Below, one piece after another: positions 60,201 to 64,000 of a stretch of 64,000 bases of DNA. The DNA lies in the NCBI RefSeq assembly GCF_000002235.5, contig NW_022145609.1, forward strand, positions 11,513,328 through 11,577,327, in the 5' to 3' direction. The position numbers and the translations under genes are program-made. Position 1 is the first letter of the stretch, and each line of letters starts with the position of its first letter. Source of the DNA: Strongylocentrotus purpuratus. Lineage: Eukaryota; Echinodermata; Echinoidea; Camarodonta; Strongylocentrotidae. The notes under the pieces were generated by a model. It worked only from the letters and a program-made list of their open reading frames with translations, did no database searches and was not told the origin of the DNA.

Positions 60201-60477
60201 TGCTTACTTCATTACTTACTTAAGTACTTAATTATTTTCTTACATATTTACATATTCCTTTATCTATTTATCTCTCTATTTATATTTCTATTTTCTATTC
60301 GTGTCTCCACAGCTCAGGTAGTGTTTTGTGCCTTGGCAGGCTATACGACAGGAGCCTGTGCCACACTTCAAACTGTGATGTGTGTATCACTCTTCGGACC
60401 GGGTCAGATGAAGTATGCATACCCCGGTGTCATTCTAGCTGTGGGGATCGCTATGCTCACCAGTCCACCCATAGCAG
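39025..60477 (+). CDS. SLC16-family (monocarboxylate transporter-like) carrier, five exons, 3' end not resolved
   Basis: Exons 39025-39283, 47148-47333, 50615-51342, 52025-52229 and 60313-60477 join in frame (phases 1, 1, 0, 1, 1) to 514 residues. Diagnostic features are the TM1 signature DGGWGW at residues 43-48, the TM5 motif RYFDTKIGTATGLAMSG, and a long TM6-TM7 cytoplasmic loop (about residues 224-364), in the SLC16 layout of 12 helices. TM8 reads GLSQAVGRIVSGPLVDR: the Arg matching MCT1 TM8 Arg is kept (R420), but the Asp four residues before it is Gln (Q416). Proton-lactate coupling as in MCT1 is therefore doubtful and the substrate is unknown. Helices 1-11 are present; TM12 and the C-terminus are missing. 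Introns are 7.9, 3.3, 0.7 and 8.1 kb. Confidence 0.9.
40488..40832 (+). mobile_element. hAT-like MITE with poly-G/poly-C tracts, right end diverged
   Basis: Starts CAGGCACGTATGCAGTATTT. The interior GAAAATTTCGCAACGACTCA and AGCCGCTGAATAAGC match, in reverse, the copy at 46238. The right end is poly-C with no recognisable terminal repeat. Confidence 0.55.
41507..41655. mobile_element. Nested-palindrome MITE, about 149 bp
   Basis: The outer arms GGCCCGAATTCACAAAGGAG and its reverse complement close the element. Within each arm GGTTTGTCGACAAACC is itself a palindrome, and the centre holds AACGCGTCAAAACGCGTC and AATATTATGACG. No coding capacity. Confidence 0.72.
42068..42170 (+). mobile_element. 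tRNA-like SINE head
   Basis: GGTCTAGTAGATATGTCGCT and GCGGTTCGAATTCCACC resemble A and B boxes. It abuts the TTTAAAG-ended element at 42175. Confidence 0.45.
42175..42345 (+). mobile_element. TTTAAAG-ended repeat, copy 3 (opposite orientation)
   Basis: Starts TTTAAAGCCCCACTGTCCTA and continues GTAGCTACTTGCTCCCTCTA, the reverse complement of copies 1 and 2. The right end is less clear. Confidence 0.58.
43360..45366. mobile_element. 2.0-kb non-autonomous DNA transposon with 39-bp perfect terminal inverted repeats
   Basis: Both ends begin (inverted) TGCAAGGGTCACTCTGTGGC and stay identical for 39 bases. Flanking TAA at 43357-43359 and 45367-45369 fits a 3-bp target duplication, as used by PIF/Harbinger elements. 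Near the left end the motif GCTTCAC recurs many times (43500-43710), with further copies near the right end (45190-45260). No transposase ORF is visible, so it would need a helper. Confidence 0.72.
45370..45520. repeat. GAA purine-tract microsatellite
   Basis: Near-pure purine tract of GAA/GAAGA units beginning within about 10 bases of the right end of the 2.0-kb transposon. Confidence 0.9.
46238..46404. mobile_element. hAT-like MITE, 167 bp, with perfect 8-bp target duplication
   Basis: Ends CAGGCGCGTACGCAGG and CCTGCGTACGCCACTG are inverted repeats. It is flanked by GTTATACC at 46230-46237 and 46405-46412. An 8-bp duplication plus CAG-type ends is the hallmark of the hAT superfamily. The interior has long G and C runs. 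Confidence 0.8.
46565..46815. repeat. GAT trinucleotide microsatellite
   Basis: About 250 bases of GAT with GGT and GAC variants; poly-Met and poly-Ile frames are artefacts. Confidence 0.92.
46848..47095. repeat. Degenerate GAT/GAC-rich microsatellite
   Basis: Imperfect GATGAT and GACGAT units, ending about 50 bases before the acceptor of transporter exon 2. Confidence 0.75.
47148..47333 (+). CDS. Transporter exon 2: TM2 and TM3
   Basis: Encodes AVPGSLIFMTMVVTNPYAGL, LADKYGHRQVIFVGGVISSL and ends TITYGLVG. The DKYGHR loop between helices 2 and 3 is the conserved SLC16/MFS basic turn. Acceptor CTCCCTTCAG, donor GTCAGT. Confidence 0.9.
47484..47893 (-). mobile_element. TTAAAGGTAAAGA-family MITE, copy 3 (inverted)
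   Basis: Reverse complement begins ATTAAAGATAAACTTTAGTA then CTGGTAATGCGATTGCGTTG, matching copies 1 and 2. It is more diverged than the others and lies in intron 2 of the transporter gene. Confidence 0.62.
48177..48576. mobile_element. hAT-like MITE, 400 bp, with perfect 8-bp target duplication
   Basis: Ends CAGGCGCGTACGCAGG and CCTGCGTACGCGCCTG, flanked by TAATGGGT at 48169-48176 and 48577-48584. The interior has several G runs and a tandemly repeated AATTTGAAAATTTGACATTT block. Same family as 46238-46404. Confidence 0.82.
50615..51342 (+). CDS. Transporter exon 3: TM4-TM6, central loop and TM7
   Basis: Encodes GIGFGLSHMPAIVMLSRYFD, TKIGTATGLAMSGTGLGTIF, the EFGWRG turn, TM6, a polar loop of about 140 residues (starting RPVKLGLRRMTPAEEDKLK, with several NGT/NGS sites), and TM7 NPMYLSFLMGINLSFFGM. 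The loop is longer than the usual SLC16 loop. Acceptor TTATTCCAG, donor GTAAGA. Confidence 0.92.
51408..51495. repeat. 26-bp minisatellite, about 3.3 copies
   Basis: Unit TTACGTTAGGGTTAGATAAT plus GTCAAG, repeated almost identically in intron 3 of the transporter. Each unit contains the telomere-like string TTAGGGTTAG. Confidence 0.88.
52025..52229 (+). CDS. Transporter exon 4: TM8 and TM9
   Basis: Encodes AKRALEYGIKDMYSTLLVAV, LGLSQAVGRIVSGPLVDRCR and ends FSIYLKSFS. Carries the Q416/R420 arrangement described for the gene. Acceptor GTGATGTACAG, donor GTAGGT. Confidence 0.9.
52270..52421 (+). mobile_element. TTTAAAG-ended repeat, copy 4, internally shortened
   Basis: Contains TTAAAGCCCCTCTGCAAACA, GGTCCCCCATGATCCCCTTT and GGTCTAATCCCCCAGGCC, all matching the family. 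It lacks the segment with the GGGCGC block. Confidence 0.55.
52459..52621. mobile_element. Fold-back element with about 60-bp arms
   Basis: GTATTAATGACTGCTTTGAG and AGAAATAGTTGTTTTTATAC at the left are mirrored in reverse complement at the right (ending AGCAGTCATTAATAC). The loop holds CGAGGCGTGCCGAGGG. Intron 4 of the transporter gene. Confidence 0.65.
52684..52770 (-). mobile_element. tRNA-Leu-like SINE head
   Basis: The minus strand reads GATGGCCGAGAGGTCTGAGG then GCGCTGACTTTAGATACATC and AGAGTTCGAATCTCATC. This follows the tRNA-Leu layout (long variable region) but lacks a convincing 7-bp acceptor stem. Confidence 0.5.
53405..53522 (-). mobile_element. tRNA-like SINE fragment
   Basis: The minus strand carries CCATGGTGTAGTGGGCGCAG and, 50 bases later, AGAGTTCGAATTCCTGCC. 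Pol III-type boxes are at tRNA spacing; the stems do not close. Confidence 0.4.
53525..53662. mobile_element. Possible short inverted-repeat element
   Basis: CCGTTTCACTGAGCC at the left and AGTTTTGTGAAACG at the right give partial inverted ends with imperfect interior pairing (ATGACAA blocks). Weaker than the other elements. Confidence 0.3.
55510..55605 (-). mobile_element. Possible tRNA-like SINE fragment
   Basis: The minus strand contains a clean B box, CCTGGGTTCGAGCCCCCAC, with only a weak A-box candidate upstream. Confidence 0.3.
57390..57550. repeat. ATT/ATC trinucleotide-rich tract
   Basis: Imperfect ATT, TAG and ATC units. Confidence 0.65.
58100..58278. repeat. TTC polypyrimidine microsatellite
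   Basis: About 175 bases of TTC/TTTTTC-type polypyrimidine. Phe/Ser-rich and Arg-rich frames are artefacts. Confidence 0.9.
58838..59190 (-). mobile_element. Probable LINE 3'-end fragment with AATTG tail
   Basis: On the plus strand it starts with CAATTCAATTCAATTCAATT followed by TATTTC, the same arrangement as the tail of the large LINE at 26605. Broken coding-like text follows; no domain can be named with confidence. Confidence 0.35.
59200..59340. repeat. GT dinucleotide microsatellite
   Basis: GT repeats with GC and GGG interruptions; potentially Z-DNA forming. Confidence 0.88.
59785..60300. repeat. Poly-C/poly-A, TA and degenerate AATGA/TTAC tract before transporter exon 5
   Basis: A short C run, an A run and a TA run are followed by imperfect AATGAATA, then TTAC and ATTTAT units. 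The pyrimidine-rich end forms the polypyrimidine tract of the exon 5 acceptor. Confidence 0.7.
60313..60477 (+). CDS. Transporter exon 5: TM10 and TM11
   Basis: Encodes AQVVFCALAGYTTGACATLQ, TVMCVSLFGPGQMKYAYPGV and ends MLTSPPIAG. SPPIAG is the usual end of TM11 in SLC16 proteins. Acceptor TGTCTCCACAG, donor GTATAT. The last 65 or so bases and the donor are duplicated twice downstream. Confidence 0.88.
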
Positions 60478-60504
60478 GTATATCATTCATATCAGAGAGA
60501 TGCG

Positions 60505-60941
60505 TGAGGGGTGACAGGGGGAAGAGGATAGGGGGAGAGGGAGGGAGGGAGAGGGGAGGGGGAAGATGGGAGGGAGAGGGGAGGGAGAGGGACATGGAAA
60601 AGAAGAGAGGGGCATACCCTGGAGTCATTCTAGCTGTGGGGATAGCTATGCTCACCAGTCCACCCATAGCAGGTATATCATTCATATCAGAGAGATGCGG
60701 AGAGAGTGACAGGGGGAAGAGGAAAGGAGAGGGAGGGAGAGGGGAGGGGGAAGAGGGGAGGGGAAAGAGGGGAGAGAGAGAGAGAGGAGGGGGAGAGGGA
60801 CATGGGGAAGAAGAGATAGGCAAACCCTGGTGTCATTCTAGCTGTGGGGATCGCTATGCTCACCAGTCCACCTATAGCAGGTATAGAATTCATATCAGAG
60901 AGATGCGAGAGTGACAAGAAGAGGAGAGGGGGAAGAGAGAC

Positions 60942-60980
<39 letters not shown>

Positions 60981-61028
60981 AGAGGGGAGAGAGGGGAGGG
61001 ACAGGGGAAAGAGGAGAAGGAGAAGAGG

Positions 61029-61059
<31 letters not shown>

Positions 61060-61145
61060 GGGGGGAAGAGGGGAGAGAGGGGAGGGACAGGGGAAAGAGG
61101 AGAAGGAGAAGAGGGAGAGAGAGACAGAGAGAGAGAGAGATAGAA
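60505..61145. repeat. GA-rich purine tract around duplicated exon ends
   Basis: GAGAGG and GGGAGA units surround the duplicated exon 5 ends and continue to 61145. The last part is two near-identical copies of a roughly 95-base block. Confidence 0.85.
60609..60910 (+). repeat. Two extra copies of the 3' end of transporter exon 5, with donors
   Basis: At about 60609-60705 and 60823-60910 the stretch from YPGVILAVGIAMLTSPPIAG through the donor and the next 30 intron bases (ATATCAGAGAGATGCG) is repeated, with GA-rich sequence between copies. The copies keep the reading frame and donor but lack the exon's 5' half and acceptor, so they are probably decoy donors. Confidence 0.8.
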
Positions 61146-61185
61146 GGGGAACCTGATTTCTGACTTCTTCCTTAATTCCAAGCAG

Positions 61186-61238
61186 GTGCATTATTCATTT
61201 ATAAAGGAGAAGGTAAAACATGGAATGGGAGAGAGTGA
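61186..61238 (+). CDS. Possible short terminal exon of the transporter
   Basis: A good acceptor (pyrimidine-rich, ending TTCCAAGCAG) opens a phase-matched frame GALFIYKGEGKTWNGRE followed by TGA. SLC16 proteins commonly read PPIAG followed by x-L-[FY]-D after TM11, so GALF is suggestive. No TM12 follows, so this is either a truncated isoform end or chance. Confidence 0.2.
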
Positions 61239-61549
61239 GAAACTGGGAGGAAGGGTGTAAAAGAAAGATGACGACGACAGTCTATGGGAGATTAGGCAAA
61301 ATAAAGACGCGGATGTGAGGGTAAAGGAGAGGGAGAGGAAGCGAAAAGTTTAGAGAAAGAATCAGAGAGGATTGAAGAGGGAAAGGGATGAAGAAAGAGA
61401 TATATTGCAGAGATGAGAAACATATCTTATCAGATCTATAATAATTATACAACTGGCTAGCTATGGGAGATGGAATGTCTAGTGTCATGTCAGGCCCGTA
61501 GGTGTTCCAACAGCCCTATCATAGCGCAGTTGAGATGGATAGCGGGAGC

Positions 61550-61596
<47 letters not shown>

Positions 61597-61880
61597 GTTC
61601 GATAAATAATGTGGGGGAGAGAGGCAGAGATAAATGTGGAGAATGGTAGAGAGGGGGAAGAAAAAGGTGTTGACAATTGGAGTGATAGACGGGAAGGGAG
61701 CGGCTTAGATAGATAGAGAAAGTTAGAGATACAATGTGGGGGGGGGGGGGCAAGGTAGACAGAAATATGAAGGAAGAGAGAGAGAGAGACAGACAGAGAG
61801 AGATAGACAGACAGACAGAGATAGACAGACAGACAGACAGACAGGCAGAGAGAGAGAGAGAGAGAGAGAGACATAGAGAC
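61550..61880. repeat. GA, poly-G and CAGA microsatellites
   Basis: GA run at 61553-61592, poly-G at 61738-61750, and GA/CAGA runs at 61776-61880. Confidence 0.85.
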
Positions 61881-62817
61881 AGACATGGCAGATATAGAGA
61901 CATGGGAGGAGACACGTATAGAGGTGAAATAGGAAGGGGGAATATCAGGGCCAGTTACCAGATATAAGTTTAAGCAGATAGACATACGTCATCGAGTGTT
62001 AAACATTCTGACACGTGAATATATCATCAACTTCTTTAATATGACCTTATGTGTAGACACAACGTTCATCGGAAGCATAGTATTTCAGAAGGCATATATC
62101 ATCGGATTCAACATGTTAAAGGACCTTATCTTATGTTCTATCATATTATTAGAAGTAAAGATAATAATTAATTGAAATAACTTCTTCATAATGATTGATA
62201 AGTCAGCTTTCATTTCTTGGTCATGGTTAAAAATATGTCGGGGGGGGGGGGGGCAACTTGTACCCCTTACCTGTCTACAAAGATTGACTCCAGACCGACA
62301 ACAGACCAAGACAAAAGTTTACATTACACTCAAGGGCCAACAATCAGTCGGTCTGGAGTCGGAGTGAAGTCGCTCCAGCGGTGTGACTGAGGTACATGTA
62401 CATGACGTGATATGTATGAAGTACTTGAATAAATAACCAATTAAGAACCAGTTCAACGAACACAGCTGAGCACACGCTAAGTGCAGCCGATGTAATATAG
62501 TCATCACCACTCGAAATATTGCACGTACGGGTACACCTCCCGTATAATTGTGCGAGTGTGTATTGGGTTTTTACAGACGTGTATCAATCAGATATGATTA
62601 ATTACGTCTGGGGACCAACCTTTAAACGTCACTATCCGAAAGTCGTGACACAGTTTTGAACCTGCGTCCTCGGCCAAATCAGTTTGTACATGTAACTTCC
62701 ATTGTTAGCTGGATGCCACAATGCCTAGTTTTAATTTTGTAGAGTTTTCATCAAATTCTATAACGTAAATAACAAATACGATCGTTCAAATTGATATTCC
62801 AAAATTCTACTAAAAAC

Positions 62818-63802
62818 TACGGAAGCGTTAAAGTGCCATTCTACTTGACGACATGACGAGATATTTCATCTTGTCAAGTCGACTTAATGTCCATATCATG
62901 TCGACATGTAAAGATATTTAACCTACCATGTCGACTTATCGACTTTTATTAGTCGACATGGCGAAATAAATTATCTTGCCAAGTCGACTTCACAAAAAGT
63001 TCATGTCGTCATGGCGACATAAGTTATCTTACCAAGTCGACTTCTAAAAAAATACATGTCGTCATGGCGACATATATTATCTTACCAAGTCGACTACCCA
63101 AAAAGTAATGTCGACATGGCGAAATAAATTATCTTGCCAAGTCGACTTCACAAAAAGTTCATGTCGTCATGGCGACATGTATTATCTTGCCAAGTCGACT
63201 TCACAAAAAAGTTCATCTCGTAATAGCGACATAAATTATCTCACCAAGTCGACTTCCCCAAAAGTATATGTCGTCATGGCGAGATATATAGTGTGACGAC
63301 TATTTCATGCAGCGCGCGTACGTGTAGTTCATTCACAGTCGACTAGTCTAGGTCTAGTGACTTTCCCGGGTGACTTTAGTCCTGATCCCGGTCCCTCGAT
63401 CGCCTCACGATCACCATTGATGGTGCATGCAAGATAACTTATGTCGCCATGACGACATGAACTTTTTGTGAAGTCGACTTGGCAAGATAATTTATTTCGC
63501 CATGTCGACACTACTTTTTGGGTAGTCGACTTGGTAAGATAATATATGTCGCCATGACGACATGTATTTTTTTTAGAAGTCGACTTGGTAAGATAACTTA
63601 TGTCGCCATGACGACATGAACTTTTTGTGAAGTCGACTTGGCAAGATAATTTATTTCGCCATGTCGACTAATAAAAGTTGATAAGTCGACATGGTAGGTT
63701 GAATATCTTTACATGTCGACATGATATGGATATTAAGTCGACTTGACAAGATGAAATATCTTGTCATGTCGTCAAGTAGAATGGCACTTTAACGCTTCCG
63801 TA
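62818..63802. mobile_element. 985-bp giant fold-back element with tandem repeats in both arms
   Basis: Starts TACGGAAGCGTTAAAGTGCC and ends with its reverse complement. The arms, several hundred bases each, pair in order and consist of about 55-base tandem units containing AAGTCGACTT and ATGTCGTCATGGCGACAT. The unit number differs between arms (more in the left). A unique-looking core lies at about 63290-63420. The element is flanked by AAAAAC on both sides, a possible 6-bp duplication in low-complexity sequence. Confidence 0.78.
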
Positions 63803-63899
63803 AAAAACATTTCAACGCTAAGATTTATATATTATTGTCATGATTATCAATTACTATCCTTTCTCCTTTTCTCCTTTTTTCACAATGTAACCTCTCTGA

Positions 63900-63956
<57 letters not shown>

Positions 63957-64000
63957 ATCTCTCTCTCTCTCTCTCTCTCTCTCCCTCTCTCTCTCTCTCT
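63900..64000. repeat. CT dinucleotide microsatellite at window end
   Basis: CT units run to the window edge. Confidence 0.92.

Larger units (their letters stand above)
52622..60312. other. Transporter intron 4, residual sequence
   Basis: Mostly unassigned AT-rich sequence with SINE-like heads (52684, 53405, 55510), a LINE-like fragment (58838) and microsatellites. I see nothing assignable in 53700-55500 or 56100-57340 apart from short low-complexity runs. Confidence 0.5.

Noticed and set aside
60123-60914. 263-residue continuous frame across transporter exon 5
   Set aside because: Only 60313-60477 is exon. The remainder is intron, repeat units and GA tract that happen to lack stops.
60404-61191. 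Long Ser/Leu/Pro frames on the minus strand
   Set aside because: Shadow of the GA-rich purine tract and of exon 5.
63108-63511. Two identical-looking 60-residue frames on opposite strands (MSTWRNKLSCQVDF...)
   Set aside because: They arise from the inverted tandem units of the fold-back element; no protein-coding signal.
62870-63790. CRISPR-like regularly spaced repeat
   Set aside because: The repeats are tandem and inverted, not separated by unique spacers, and the genome is eukaryotic.

Overview
The window looks like nuclear DNA of an invertebrate deuterostome, most likely an echinoderm and probably a sea urchin. It is AT-rich and has small exons with GT-AG introns, mosaic extracellular-domain genes, LINE and SINE fragments, very many short inverted-repeat transposons, and abundant microsatellites and poly-G/poly-C runs. 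I see no bacterial gene organisation, no CRISPR array, no rRNA and no convincing functional tRNA. The species assignment is an inference from overall style, not from a diagnostic locus.

The left half (271-32127, minus strand) is one gene that runs off the left edge. It starts with a signal-peptide exon (32127-32064). After that comes a repeated four-exon cassette: two exons encode one long-form C-type lectin-like domain (CTLD) and two encode one fibronectin type III (FN3) domain. Six full cassettes and the CTLD of a seventh are present, giving 27 coding exons and 4678 coding bases (about 1559 residues). Every junction splits a codon after its first base (phase 1), so every internal exon is symmetrical. 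No frameshift or stop was found in any exon. The calcium/sugar motifs of classical lectins are not visible.

The right half (39025 to beyond 60477, plus strand) is a second, head-to-head gene encoding an SLC16-type (monocarboxylate transporter family) 12-helix carrier. Five coding exons cover the start through about helix 11; the last helix lies beyond what I can assign. The two start codons are about 6.9 kb apart, and the region between them holds a paired X-box-like (RFX) motif and facing CT/GA tracts.

The introns and the intergenic region are full of mobile DNA. The largest item is a decayed two-ORF LINE (about 26605-31055) in intron 1 of the lectin gene. There are several LINE 3' ends and tRNA-derived SINE copies. 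There are also many short inverted-repeat elements: two hAT-like copies with perfect 8-bp target duplications, a 2.0-kb element with 39-bp perfect terminal repeats and TAA duplications, a 985-bp fold-back element, and several TTTAAAG-ended families. A recurring oddity is tandem duplication of exon edges together with their splice sites, seen at four exon edges of both genes.

The two genes have no obvious functional link. One encodes a large secreted or surface lectin-like protein, possibly for recognition or adhesion. The other encodes a plasma-membrane carrier for small organic acids or related solutes.
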